A stretch of DNA of 56,940 nucleotides, taken from NCBI GenBank assembly GCA_963778375.1, contig CAVZTX010000015.1:1-56940 (forward strand), written 5' to 3'. Source of the DNA: CAVZTX01 sp963778375. GTDB taxonomy: Bacteria; Chloroflexota; Ktedonobacteria; Ktedonobacterales; Ktedonobacteraceae. The notes beneath the pieces were generated by a model, which saw only the letters and a list, made by a program, of their open reading frames with translations, made no database searches and was not told the origin of the DNA. The position numbers were made by a program, and so were the translations under genes. Below, one piece after another: positions 37,545 to 46,681 of this stretch (position 1 is its first letter; every line of letters starts with the position of its first letter).

Positions 37545-38999
37545 TCATCGTTTGGCAAAAACTAACACGGTTTGGCCAAGCTGAATCTTATCTCCCTCAC
37601 TCAAAGTAAAGGGCTGGTATTTATTCACTGTCTGGCCATTGACTTTGGTACCGTTCGCGCTCCCTTCGTCCCGTAGTGCATAATTTCCATTGCCCATGTT
37701 AATGATAGAGGCATGCAGGCGCGAGACGGCCAGATCCTCAAGGAACACATCGCTTTCGCGGCTCCGTCCAATGCTCAGCGACTCTTTGCGAATTTCATAG
37801 ACGCGTCCTGGCTCTTTGCCTTCCTCGATGCGTACGATACCCGTACAATTCTGCGTCTGAGCGCCGGTATTGCGGAGCATCGTTCGATCGGCCTCTTCAA
37901 CACCAAATGGATTAGGAGAGCCGAAACCAGCCTGACCGGGGGTACCGAAGCCCGGTTGCGCCTGTCCCACACCTGGACCCTGCTGTTGCCACGATGGTAC
38001 AGCAGGACTGCCCGGTTGGTTTTGTGGACTGGCGGGCACTGGTTGTTGGTACGCTTGTGGCCATCCACCCTGGCCGCCCTGCTGTGCTTGTTGAGCTGGC
38101 GGCACAGGTTGTGGCTGCGCCCAAGGGTCGGCAGATTGCGCTGCTTGTCCCCACGACTGTCCTGAACCACTACCAAATGCTGATGAATTATTTTGCTGTT
38201 GACCCGGCATTTGCTGTGCTGCTGCGTTCCCGGATGTGCCCCATGCTGGTGCGCTTTGTTGCTGTGCCCATGCATCTTGAGAGGAGGGCAAAGCTGTCTG
38301 GTCCCATGCTTGCGCGTTTCGTCCTGCTTCCATCCCCGCAAGTGGTGCTCCTGAGTTTCCCCAAGTACCCGGTTGTTGCCCAAATCCTTGTGCGCCCCAC
38401 GCCGGTTGTTGCTGCTGTTGCTGCGCCGGGTTTTGCGCATTCCACCCCCCCTGCTGTTGTGGTGCTGGAGTTTGTGTGCCCCAACCACTCGGGGATTGTC
38501 CCGCGTTCTGACCACCCCATGCCGTTTGCTGCTGTTGTTGCGCGGCAGGAACTTGTGTGCCCCAACCCTGTGGCTGCTGTGCTGCGTTTTGTGTCGCCCA
38601 AGGATTGGCCTGTTGTTGCGCATCCCAACCGCCGGGTTGTTGTGGGGATGGCGCTTGCGCACCCCAAGCATTGGCTTGCTGTTGCCCCGGTTGCGCCCAG
38701 GCATTATCTGCTGGCATGCCCTGCGAGTTCCACGCATTCATCGTGCCGGGTGCCCCCGGTTGCGCCTGCGCCTGGCGCTGCCAATCCGTCGTGCCGCTTG
38801 CGGCTGCGGCATTTGTAGCTTTCTTTTTCCCACTGCCACGGAAATACACCAGCGCTCCAACCAGAATAAGCGCCGCGACGACCAGGCCGATGATAGCGAC
38901 CCACACAGGCACGGGTAAACTGGATAACAAGCCGACAACATTGCCGGCATACACCGAAACTGTAGCAACGATAACTGTTAGTGTGAGCATTTCACTCAT
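37545..38999 (-). CDS. Membrane-anchored FHA-domain protein with long Gln/Trp/Gly-rich linker
   Basis: The protein has two N-terminal hydrophobic stretches (TLTVIVATVSVYAGNVVGLL; VWVAIIGLVVAALILVGAL), then about 270 residues of low complexity built on WGxQ, QQQQ, PGGW and similar short repeats. A C-terminal FHA domain of about 95 residues follows (SIGRSRESDVFLEDLAVSRL, HASIINMGNGNYAL, GSANGTKVNG). I start it at the ATG at 38999 because GGAGGGG lies nine bases upstream; the frame is open to 39098 without a site. FHA binds phosphothreonine, so it is a likely partner or substrate of the kinases encoded on both sides. The linker resembles prion-like domains and may drive clustering at the membrane. 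Confidence 0.85.
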   Translation of the reverse strand: MSEMLTLTVIVATVSVYAGNVVGLLSSLPVPVWVAIIGLVVAALILVGALVYFRGSGKKKATNAAAASGTTDWQRQAQAQPGAPGTMNAWNSQGMPADNAWAQPGQQQANAWGAQAPSPQQPGGWDAQQQANPWATQNAAQQPQGWGTQVPAAQQQQQTAWGGQNAGQSPSGWGTQTPAPQQQGGWNAQNPAQQQQQQPAWGAQGFGQQPGTWGNSGAPLAGMEAGRNAQAWDQTALPSSQDAWAQQQSAPAWGTSGNAAAQQMPGQQQNNSSAFGSGSGQSWGQAAQSADPWAQPQPVPPAQQAQQGGQGGWPQAYQQPVPASPQNQPGSPAVPSWQQQGPGVGQAQPGFGTPGQAGFGSPNPFGVEEADRTMLRNTGAQTQNCTGIVRIEEGKEPGRVYEIRKESLSIGRSRESDVFLEDLAVSRLHASIINMGNGNYALRDEGSANGTKVNGQTVNKYQPFTLSEGDKIQLGQTVLVFAKR

Positions 39000-39125
39000 G
39001 TCGTTCACCCCTCCGAGTTGTAGGAGCGCAATTGCTTGCGCCCTCTCTGTGCACGCGGAATAATTGAAACGCGCTCCGCAAGCTCCGTACTTCGGCAAGA
39101 GCGCCCCTACAACTGCGCTTCATAC

Positions 39126-40397
39126 TCAGCGCAATTCAAAACGTACCTCAACACTGCCAAAGCGTAGAATGTCGCCATCTTTGAGCGTACGTTCTTCGTG
39201 TGGCGATAAAATTACACCATTTAAACGTGTTTTGTTCAGGGCATTGAGGTCTTCTACAGTGTACTGTCCTTGTTGATACCTCAAGTAAGCGTGACGCCGT
39301 CCAACCGTTTTATCCGGCAAGTTAATCTCCGGATATATGCCCAGAACCGGGTCATGACGCCCCACGACCATCAACTCACCCGTCAGGGGAATAATCTGTC
39401 CACTTGAGATAACCACCAGTCGAGCCGATTTTTGCGGAATCGCCTGGGCCTTTGGATATCCTCCAGGTTTATTGACGCCGGGTGACTCCTGAGCGCGTGG
39501 GACAGGTCCTGGCTTCTGGTTGGGTCCTGGCGGTTGCACTCGCTCGATTTGCGGCGACGTTGAGATACGCTGCTGCAACTGATCAAGCGCGGCAATAAAT
39601 TCTTGTGGCGTACTGAATCGGTCCGCCGGGGACTTGGCCATGGCTTTTTGCATGAAGGCATCCATTTCGGCGGGCAGGTCCGGGCGTATCCGGCAAATGG
39701 AAGGCACTTTCTCATGCATGTGTTTGACAACAATGTCTACCGCTGTCTCTCCTTCAAAAGGAGGATGACCCGTCAACATTTCGAACAGAATGGCAGCAAC
39801 AGAGTAGAGGTCGGAGCGAATATCCGCCGAACGCCCACTTTCTGCCTGTTCCGGCGAGATATAGTAGGCGGTGCCCATAAATACGTTGGACTGCGTCAGT
39901 GTCACAGTTTCGCGACTGCGTGCTAACCCATAATCGAGGATCTTTACTTCTTCCCTACTATTAATGACTATATTCTGCGGCTTGAGGTCGCGATGTACAA
40001 CGCCATGTTTGAAAGCGGTGTCCAGACCTTCAGCGATTTGCCGCGTATAATCCAGCGCACGTGCCAGGTCCATCGGCCCTTGTGTAAGGGTATGGTACTT
40101 CAGGTTCTGGCCATCAAGGTATTCCATGACGATGAAGTTGAGGGTATTCTCGTTCCCATAATCAACGATCCGCACAATATGTGGATCCCTGAGATGCAAG
40201 AGAATGTGTGCCTCTCGCTGGAAACGCGCCAGGAGATCACCATCATCTAGAAGCTCGGAGTGCATGACCTTCATGGCATAGATATGATTGTTTTCGGTAT
40301 CACGCGCAACATAGACGGTGCCAAAGCTGCCTCGTGCTAGTTCATCGATGAGCTTATATCGCCCCTTGATGACATGACCGATCACGTCACCGCTCAT
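39126..40397 (-). CDS. Ser/Thr protein kinase with C-terminal FHA domain
   Basis: Residues about 12-270 are a Hanks-type kinase: LARGSFGTVYVARD, IYAMKVMHSE, HRDLKPQNIVIN and GTAYYISPEQ. The magnesium motif is DYG (ILDYGLARS) instead of DFG, a substitution found in some active kinases. A 50-residue Pro-rich linker leads to an FHA domain (VVGRHDPVLGIYPEINLPDK, GRRHAYLRY, NKTRLNGVIL). No membrane segment. The FHA may bind the autophosphorylated kinase or recruit targets. Gene order kinase-FHA, FHA, kinase on one strand with short gaps suggests a single transcript, ending in convergence with the response regulator gene. Confidence 0.9.
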   Translation of the reverse strand: MSGDVIGHVIKGRYKLIDELARGSFGTVYVARDTENNHIYAMKVMHSELLDDGDLLARFQREAHILLHLRDPHIVRIVDYGNENTLNFIVMEYLDGQNLKYHTLTQGPMDLARALDYTRQIAEGLDTAFKHGVVHRDLKPQNIVINSREEVKILDYGLARSRETVTLTQSNVFMGTAYYISPEQAESGRSADIRSDLYSVAAILFEMLTGHPPFEGETAVDIVVKHMHEKVPSICRIRPDLPAEMDAFMQKAMAKSPADRFSTPQEFIAALDQLQQRISTSPQIERVQPPGPNQKPGPVPRAQESPGVNKPGGYPKAQAIPQKSARLVVISSGQIIPLTGELMVVGRHDPVLGIYPEINLPDKTVGRRHAYLRYQQGQYTVEDLNALNKTRLNGVILSPHEERTLKDGDILRFGSVEVRFELR

Positions 40398-40594
40398 GAA
40401 AGTTACTCCTCTTGATAGCCTACTCCTCGCGGCTATTATACATCATTCAGCCGTGAATGTCATTGCCATTGCTTTTCCTGGGTGTATGCATTGTTGGGAA
40501 ACCACTCTATGGCGTTCACCTCCGATGTATCAGCCCGTCTATAATGACGAAACGGAGCAAACATCAAATAGGATTAGTTAATAGCTATTGTATC

Positions 40595-40899
40595 CTATGG
40601 TTCCACCCGCACGATACTCTCAATCTTGTCGAAATCTTTATCCCAACTGTAGATGCTAGATATTTGTTCAGACAGCAAATAGGCAACATTATAAGCATCA
40701 GCAAAAGAAATATTTTTGGTTGTATAGATGTCAAGAGCTTGTTGTCTGGAAGATGCAGACCTCGTAAAGATATAATAGGCAAGATGAGTTCCTTGATGCG
40801 CTGCCGTGATACCTTGTAGAAGCTTTGTAGAGTAAAGATCGTCTCAAAAATAACCAGGGAGGAGGTAATTACCTTCTCTTCGCTCTGTTCAACTCTCAT
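40595..40899 (-). pseudogene. PIN-domain (VapC-like) toxin remnant
   Basis: The C-terminal two thirds of a VapC-like PIN protein: EEKVITSSLVIFETIFTLQS, then KELILPIISLRGLHLPDNKL. After a one-base break at about 40735 it continues as DIYTTKNISFADAYNVAYLL and SSIYSWDKDFDKI, with the acidic residues of the PIN site (FADAY, SWDKDFD). The N-terminus with the first catalytic Asp is missing; upstream in other frames only a few matching residues remain. No antitoxin gene is next to it. A dead toxin relic is the best reading. Confidence 0.7.
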
Positions 40900-40978
40900 T
40901 AAAAGTTCGCTAGCTCCTCAAGCTTGCACTGTGATGTGCTTGAAACGAAGGTCTTTGAGATCACCAGTACACGAATAG

Positions 40979-42136
40979 TTATTTCTTACTCCGCGAAAGG
41001 GTTTCTTCATAAGCAGCAACAGTCTCCTTGGCCGTCTTACGCCAGTTGAACAGAGCGGCGCGTTGCAATGAACGTGCTTTCAGATCGACCTGCAGTTCGT
41101 TATTTGTGAGAACGCTGCGCATGGCTTCCACCATCGCCGATGTATTGTCGGGATCAAGGGTAATGGCCGCATCTCCCACCACTTCTGGCAGCGATGTGCG
41201 ATTTGAGCAGATTACGGGCGCACCGCAGCTCATCGCCTCTAGCGGAGGAAGCCCAAAACCCTCGTAGAGCGATGGGAAGACAAACAGGCTGGCTCCACTG
41301 TAGATAGCAGGCTTGTCCTCCTCCTCGATAAAGCGATACAGAATCTGTTCCGTCACGCCCAGTTCGGCAGCAAGCGGCCGTGGGTCAGGAAAGAGTGGCC
41401 CATGCTGCTTATCGGGATTACCCGAAATGAGCAGTTGCAGGCCAGGATCATCGAATTGCCGCTTCAGATGCGCAAAGGCTCGAACTAATTGCGGCACATT
41501 TTTACGTTGATCGAGTCCACCTAGATAGAAAATATAGCGCTCGCCAAGTCCATAGCGTGCTCGTGCTGTCGCAAGTATTGCGGGGTCGGTAATAGGGCGA
41601 TACTCATCTCCCGCGGCCTCATAGATAACGCGAATGCGCTCAGCAGGCAATGTAAGCGCATCAATCATATCTTGCTTCGCATGCTGCGAGACCGTGATAA
41701 TCAAGGTGGCCTTGTGTGCAGCGCGGGCAACTAATTTGGTATAGGCTCTCGTCTTAGCACCAGCGCTATAGAGTGGCATACGCAGCGGAATCACGTCGTG
41801 GATGGTCACTACGCAGGGTGTGCGCGGAAAGTATGGGGGGGCAAAGTGCGGAATATGAAACACATCGACACCGGCTTTACGCGCTGCTGTCGGACCTATA
41901 AACTGTTCCCATACCAGCTTTTGGATGTTCTCACTGCGTGCTGCAAAGGCAGGCACGGGCTGTACCTGGTAAGGAAACCCATCAGGAATGCTGCTCCGAT
42001 CAACCGGTTCTGGCCCTAATAAGACATACTGATTCTGGGTATCAACCTCTGCCAGTCCCTCAAGTAGATGCTTCAGATATTGCCCGCTGCCACTGGCTGG
42101 AAATTGAAAGAAGAGCGCATTGATGCCTATTTTCAT
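40979..42136 (-). CDS. GT4-family glycosyltransferase
   Basis: A 385-residue GT-B glycosyltransferase. The N-terminus MKIGINALFFQFPASGSGQY includes the acceptor-side glycine loop, YIFYLGGLDQRKNV begins the donor domain, and the EX7E motif is in FPSLYEGFGLPPLEAMSCGA. Such enzymes use nucleotide sugars with retention of configuration for surface polysaccharide or glycolipid. It overlaps the upstream GT4 gene by four bases (ATGA), and the two proteins are clearly related in sequence along their length, so they probably arose by duplication and act in successive steps. No membrane segment. Confidence 0.9.
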   Translation of the reverse strand: MKIGINALFFQFPASGSGQYLKHLLEGLAEVDTQNQYVLLGPEPVDRSSIPDGFPYQVQPVPAFAARSENIQKLVWEQFIGPTAARKAGVDVFHIPHFAPPYFPRTPCVVTIHDVIPLRMPLYSAGAKTRAYTKLVARAAHKATLIITVSQHAKQDMIDALTLPAERIRVIYEAAGDEYRPITDPAILATARARYGLGERYIFYLGGLDQRKNVPQLVRAFAHLKRQFDDPGLQLLISGNPDKQHGPLFPDPRPLAAELGVTEQILYRFIEEEDKPAIYSGASLFVFPSLYEGFGLPPLEAMSCGAPVICSNRTSLPEVVGDAAITLDPDNTSAMVEAMRSVLTNNELQVDLKARSLQRAALFNWRKTAKETVAAYEETLSRSKK

Positions 42137-43302
42137 GCAACCACAACCTCATCCGAAAAATCTGTTGCTCCTGCGTAGAGCCTTTGATAGACATTGAGCA
42201 TTTTACGTGCCGATTCGGCCCATGTATAGTGTTGTGCTCTCTCATAGCCCTTCTGCCGCAATTCCTCGCGCAATTGTGCATCTTCAAGTAAGCGCATGAT
42301 GGTACGCGCCAGTGCATGTGTGTCATTTGGGTCGATCAAGAGCGCCGCATCACCGACAACCTCTGGAAGAGACGAGGTATTGGAGGTGATGACGGGGGCA
42401 CCACATGCCATCGCCTCGATGGGTGGGACGCCGAAACCTTCGGAGAACGAGGGAAAGGCAAAGACATCAGCCATGCTATACAGCGTGATGAGTTCAAGTT
42501 CACTGACACGCCCCAAAAAACGCACCTTTTTCTCCAGCTTTAGTTCCGACACGAGTTGCAGCGTTTGATCGTAGAGCCAACCTTTGCCCCCTGCCAGAGC
42601 GAGCATCGCAGGTCCTCCCTTTTTCTTTTGAGCGATAGAAAATGCTTTGATGAGGCCGAAGTGGTTTTTGCGCGGCTCCATCGTGCCAACGCCGAGCACT
42701 AATGGATGTTTCAGACCAAACTTATTGCGTGTTGCTCCCAGTAGTATCGGATCGGTGATGCGCCGGAAGTGCGGTCCAACACCATTGGGAATGATCGTAA
42801 TCTTCTCTGCTGGGGTCTTGAAATGATCAATCAATGTTTGCCGCGTTGCTTGTGAGACAGCCGCGACCACATCGGCGGAGGCAACTGCTTCAGGGACAAC
42901 TTTGTTTAGATAGGCTGCCAGCGAGGGAACCGCGTACTCTGGATGTTCGATGAAGGCGAGGTCATGAACGGTGACCGCCTTACGTAGTTTCGTGCTGAGC
43001 GGGGGCAAGGCGAAATCCGGGCCGTGATAGATATCCACCTGACCCGTAAAATAGGTTGCATACAGGGGCAAGCGCCAGCGATACCAGAGGATATTCAGAT
43101 AGCGGTCGGGAATAATAATGCTGCGGCTCCGCACATTCTCGGCTTTAGGAAACGGATGCTCTCGTGTGGGGCGTCCGCTGGTAAGCAAAACGTACTGATT
43201 TTCGGCATCCTGCGCAAGCATAGCATTCACCAAATTGCGCACATAGTTCCCAATTCCTGCTCCCTGGCGAATGCCCGCTGTATAGTCAATCGCGATACGC
43301 AT
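42133..43302 (-). CDS. GT4-family glycosyltransferase
   Basis: Similar in layout to the downstream enzyme: MRIAIDYTAGIRQGAGIGNY at the N-terminus, LVLGVGTMEPRKNHFGLIKA at the domain border, and FPSFSEGFGVPPIEAMACGA with the EX7E pair. I take the ATG at 43302; a GTG six bases upstream is also in frame. Mannosyl- or galactosyltransferase activity is usual in the family, but the donor cannot be read from sequence. Its start lies within the expected 3' end of the HIT gene, so the HIT and two GT4 genes probably form one transcript. Confidence 0.9.
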   Translation of the reverse strand: MRIAIDYTAGIRQGAGIGNYVRNLVNAMLAQDAENQYVLLTSGRPTREHPFPKAENVRSRSIIIPDRYLNILWYRWRLPLYATYFTGQVDIYHGPDFALPPLSTKLRKAVTVHDLAFIEHPEYAVPSLAAYLNKVVPEAVASADVVAAVSQATRQTLIDHFKTPAEKITIIPNGVGPHFRRITDPILLGATRNKFGLKHPLVLGVGTMEPRKNHFGLIKAFSIAQKKKGGPAMLALAGGKGWLYDQTLQLVSELKLEKKVRFLGRVSELELITLYSMADVFAFPSFSEGFGVPPIEAMACGAPVITSNTSSLPEVVGDAALLIDPNDTHALARTIMRLLEDAQLREELRQKGYERAQHYTWAESARKMLNVYQRLYAGATDFSDEVVVA

Positions 43303-43345
43303 GACCACCTTACCTTATCCTGGTGGCCACTGAACTTGCGCCCTC

Positions 43346-43663
43346 CTAACAGGTGAAAGTGCAAATGAAAAACACTCTGCCCAGATCAGGGCCAACATTC
43401 GTGACGAAACGATAGCCGCTCAGATCAATGCCCATATCACGTGCTAATTTTGCGGCAGTCGTAAACAAGCTACACAAGCATGGCCCATCCTCTACCGTCA
43501 GATCTGCCATCGAAACAATATGGTTTCGAGGAATGAGCAGGATATGGTGCGGTGCCTGCGGATTGATATCCTCAAACGCGACAATATCCTCATCTTGGTA
43601 GACAATTTTACTCGGTATTTGACCGGCTGCAATCTTACAGAATATGCAGTTCTCATCAACCAC
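43346..43663 (-). CDS. HIT-family nucleotide phosphohydrolase/transferase, frame break before the His triad
   Basis: Starts CIFCKIAAGQIPSKIVYQDE (the CxxC pair of Hint-type proteins) and continues AFEDINPQAPHHILLIPRNH. The expected histidine triad is present only in the next frame: GQSVFHLHFHLLGGRKFSGH, so a one-base loss at about 43388 breaks the gene just before the active site. As given, the product would lack all three His and be inactive. Hint proteins hydrolyse purine nucleotide phosphoramidates. It is followed closely by the GT4 pair. Confidence 0.85.
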   Translation of the reverse strand: MVDENCIFCKIAAGQIPSKIVYQDEDIVAFEDINPQAPHHILLIPRNHIVSMADLTVEDGPCLCSLFTTAAKLARDMGIDLSGYRFVTNVGPDLGRVFFICTFTC

Positions 43664-43684
43664 GGCAGTACGTTACCTCCTCAG

Positions 43685-43707
43685 TGGGGCCAGATTGATC
43701 GTGCCCC
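43685..43707. repeat. Dispersed palindromic repeat
   Basis: GGGGCCAGATTGATCGTGCC with flanking bases, the same element as at 9149-9174 apart from one base. It lies just upstream of the HIT gene. Confidence 0.55.
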
Positions 43708-43961
43708 TTCTCTTTGGGTGATTTCACGCACTACTATACCATATCATGCAAATGCTCACAGGCAGGAGCAGAGAGGAGTAGCAGGCGATTTGCCAGCGAA
43801 AACGTCATAAAATCAGTCAAGAAGTTTTCCTGCGCTTCTACCATCTCCCACCCCATGCCACCAATGAAGTACAACAACGCGTCTGGCTCTGCCACGTCGC
43901 TATCAACCTTGGCCTAAATGCCTTGCGAAAACCCAAAAGCAGCTTTGCTCAGGAAAGTTGC

Positions 43962-44815
43962 CTACGTCGTTGGCAAATCCCTCCGATTAAAAATCACCAG
44001 TCCCGGCAATGCCACAGACCAGACCAATAACAACCAGCACGATAGGATACCAGCCGGTGATGTTGTGTGTGGCAAGCGCCAGTAAGCTCTGTGCATAGTA
44101 CAGCGGCTGAATCTTCTGCATCCAGGACAGGTTATTCGAAAGACCGCCAAGTGTGTTCATCAGATAGAACAACGCCAGTACGCCAATAGCCGCTCCACCT
44201 GCCGCCCGGCTGGCATTCATGAATGAACCGAACAGCACCCCAATGCCGCTTGCCATGAACATAAAGGCCAGTTCAATCAACTGCGCGATGATCAGCCAGT
44301 TCCAATCCAGGTTGGCATTCTTTACGAACAGTGAGCTGATCGCTACCGCCCCTGCAGTTGCTATACTCAGGATAAGCCCACCGAGGGCTGCGCTCAGCCA
44401 CATTTCAAGGTAGTAGCGCGTGCGAGAAATGGGCCTTGCCAGCGCCAGGTCGAGCGTGCCGTTCTCGTAGGTGGCAGGCAGGGATGCACCAGCAATATAG
44501 GCTACAATTCCGCCCCAGATCAGCGCGTAGAGCGAGCTATACATTTCAAGCGCCATGAGTGCCTGGAAGCTGTTAGCGTTGGTAAGCTTCGCGCCTAGCA
44601 GCCCGGCCGCGGCACTTGATGTCGTATACGCGGAGAAATTTATTTGTTGTAACGAAGGATATAAGATGCCGACGACCACAGCGACGAAGACGGCATAGAA
44701 CACTCCCGCAGATAGGATAACTTTGTCGTTACCCAGCGACGACAAGTGTAATTGTTAGTCCGCGTGCGCGTTTCTTCGGCGTTGCGATGCTTTTTGAGAT
44801 GGATGTGGTAGCCAT
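43962..44815 (-). CDS. ABC-2-type transporter permease, frame breaks near both ends
   Basis: About six membrane segments (ILSAGVFYAVFVAVVVGILY, GLILSIATAGAVAISSLF, LIELAFMFMASGIGVLFGSF and others) and the family-typical ENGTLDLALARPISRTRYYL. The true start is probably ATG at 44815 (MATTSISKSIATPKKRARGL) with GGAGAG upstream; an extra T at about 44744 breaks it. At the end GCCGGGACTGG should be GCCGGACTGG, after which VIFNRRDLPTT runs to a stop at 43962. The uninterrupted middle is 43987-44745. It follows the ATP-binding protein gene by 29 bases and forms with it a TetR-controlled exporter, substrate unknown. Confidence 0.82.
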
Positions 44816-44844
44816 GTGCAGCTCTCCTTTCACCTGGAAATGCT

Positions 44845-45768
44845 CTAACGGGCGGCAGGCGTAGTTGTTTCTGCCTGCGGATTTTCGTAAAACTTCAGGA
44901 ACACTTCTTCAAGAGGGGCTTCTTCAGCTTGCAGGCGCAGGACTTCATGACGGCTAAGCGCCTTGATCAGCGCGTCCATGCTGCCGCCTATATTAAAATG
45001 GTAGCCATGACTGTTGCTTGTCACCATGCTCACTCCTGGAATTCGCGCCAGTTCTTCCGTACTGACCGCATCACCGAACTCGGCAGTCACGCGCTGACCC
45101 GCCTTCTGGCGGAGCTTCTCAACCTCCTCAATAGTGACGATTTCGCCCTGGCGAATGACCGCCACGCGCCCGCAAACCCTCTCAACATCGCTCATGATAT
45201 GCGAACTCATGAAGATAGTCTTCCCGCGTGCTTGTTCTTCCAGCAAGAACTCGTTAAATGTGCGTTGCAAAAGTGGATCGAGGCCCGAAGTTGGCTCGTC
45301 CAGGATCAACACATCTGGGTCGCACATGAACGCCAATACGATACCGATCTTCTGGCGCATTCCTTTGGAATAGCCTTTCAATGGCCGCTTCATCTCAACA
45401 CTGAAGCGGGCTATCAGGTCATCCAGCAGCACAGGTTCGCGTCCTTGCAAGCGCGAGAAGTAGTTGATGACCTGCTTGCCGGTCATCTGGCCTGGGAGGC
45501 GCACATCTCCTGGCAGATAGCCGATGTGCTGGTGGAGTTCCATTTTGTCGCGCTGCGCATCCAGCCCCATCACACGCAGTGTTCCCGATGTGGGGCGGAT
45601 AACATCGAGCATACAGCGAATGGTCGTGGTTTTGCCCGCGCCGTTCGGCCCGAGAAAGCCAAATATCTCGCCCTGCTCAACACGTATCGAGATGCCCTTG
45701 ACGGCCTGTACTTTGCCGTATGATTTGTACAAATTGTCAATCACGAATACCGGCTCTTGTGTTGTCAT
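44845..45768 (-). CDS. ABC transporter ATP-binding protein
   Basis: A 307-residue ATPase: Walker A GPNGAGKTTTIR, signature YSKGMRQKIGIV, Walker B VLILDEPTSGLD, and switch SSHIMSDVERV. A C-terminal extension of about 90 residues is typical of CcmA-type drug or lipid exporters. The start overlaps the TetR stop (ATGA), with GAGGAGG inside the TetR 3' end, so translation is coupled. It works with the permease encoded next. Confidence 0.95.
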   Translation of the reverse strand: MTTQEPVFVIDNLYKSYGKVQAVKGISIRVEQGEIFGFLGPNGAGKTTTIRCMLDVIRPTSGTLRVMGLDAQRDKMELHQHIGYLPGDVRLPGQMTGKQVINYFSRLQGREPVLLDDLIARFSVEMKRPLKGYSKGMRQKIGIVLAFMCDPDVLILDEPTSGLDPLLQRTFNEFLLEEQARGKTIFMSSHIMSDVERVCGRVAVIRQGEIVTIEEVEKLRQKAGQRVTAEFGDAVSTEELARIPGVSMVTSNSHGYHFNIGGSMDALIKALSRHEVLRLQAEEAPLEEVFLKFYENPQAETTTPAAR

Positions 45769-46508
45769 GATGAGACCTCCTCCGAATCAATTCTATGTCT
45801 GATAGCCAGGACGTTATCGAGGGACGAAATTAAAATGTTCGTTGTCTCTTGTTTTGTCTTCTCATCTGGTGGCGGACTTGACGGCGCAAATACTCTTTGG
45901 ACTGTCTCGGTCGCCATCTCCACAACCTCCTCGTCGGAATATTTGAAATCGTCAGGCATATACTGCTCAATCACTAAAAAACCCATTGTGATTGCATCGA
46001 GCATATACGCCTGTCTGCGAGCATCTATATCATTACGTACGACTCCATGACTGCGCAGAAGCTCAATGAGTCCGAGAGATTGAGCGAGTTGTTCGGAGTA
46101 GGTCGCGCTGGCAAATTCCTTGCGCGTCCATTCACCGAGCAGGTCTGTATCACGCAACAGGACCGCTTTCGTGAGTGGACTCTTCATGGTAGCCAGCATA
46201 GAGTGTTTCATAATACCTTGTATCGTCCCACCCTCGGGATCGACAGCGATGCGCTGCTGGATGTCTTTCACCAGCCGGTCATATTCGCGCCTCATGAGCG
46301 CCGTGAACAGGTCCTCGCGTGTCTTCCAGTGCAAGTAGATCGTGCCTTTCGCTACACCTGCTTGCCGGGCAATGTCATCGATTGTCGTTTTGTTGTATCC
46401 CCAGCGCAACATCAACTCTGCTGCTGCATCTAAAATCCTATCTGCACGCTCTTCCCGCTTTGAACGCTCCTCGGTTTGCCTTCGCTCACTTCTGCGTTGG
46501 CTTGTCAA
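45765..46508 (-). CDS. TetR-family transcriptional repressor
   Basis: A 247-residue protein. The N-terminal helix-turn-helix has ILDAAAELMLRWGYNKTTID, DIARQAGVAKGTIYLHWKTR and EDLFTALMRRE; the C-terminal ligand domain is helical and family-divergent. The first 20 residues are very basic (MTSQRRSERRQTEERSKREE). As the first gene of the TetR-ABC-permease operon it very likely represses its own operon and is relieved by a compound the exporter removes; this is inferred from context. Confidence 0.92.
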   Translation of the reverse strand: MTSQRRSERRQTEERSKREERADRILDAAAELMLRWGYNKTTIDDIARQAGVAKGTIYLHWKTREDLFTALMRREYDRLVKDIQQRIAVDPEGGTIQGIMKHSMLATMKSPLTKAVLLRDTDLLGEWTRKEFASATYSEQLAQSLGLIELLRSHGVVRNDIDARRQAYMLDAITMGFLVIEQYMPDDFKYSDEEVVEMATETVQRVFAPSSPPPDEKTKQETTNILISSLDNVLAIRHRIDSEEVSS

Positions 46509-46525
46509 TGTACAACCTCCAACTT

Positions 46526-46577
46526 TATGACCGTATGACTAAATGAATATGTGACTAAGTTTGCTTATCTGGTCATA
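46526..46577. promoter_or_regulatory. Possible TetR operator region
   Basis: Upstream of the TetR start are a direct repeat ATGACTAA/GTGACTAA (46535-46542 and 46551-46558, 16 bases apart) and an outer inverted pair TATGACC (46526-46532) and GGTCATA (46571-46577). Either could be a binding site for the repressor. Confidence 0.25.
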
Positions 46578-46630
46578 TTTATAGCTGATTTTATGACAAA
46601 AGTCAAGAGTAAATCGCTTCAAAAAGGGCA

Positions 46631-46672
46631 TAAAAAAAGACGTATGGAGAGCAGATAGTTCTCCATACGTCC
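46631..46672 (-). terminator. Terminator of the zinc-ribbon protein gene
   Basis: On the minus strand GACGTATGGAGA pairs with TCTCCATACGTC around a nine-base loop and is followed by TTTTTTTA. It begins about ten bases past the stop at 46682. Confidence 0.85.
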
Positions 46673-46681
46673 CCTTTGAGC

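Noticed and set aside
37775..38737. Long open frames on both strands within the FHA gene
   Set aside because: They are shadows of the repetitive Gln/Trp/Gly linker; only the FHA frame has a ribosome binding site, membrane segments and a recognisable domain.
40595..40899. Active VapBC toxin-antitoxin pair
   Set aside because: The PIN frame lacks its N-terminal Asp, is frameshifted, and no antitoxin frame is next to it.
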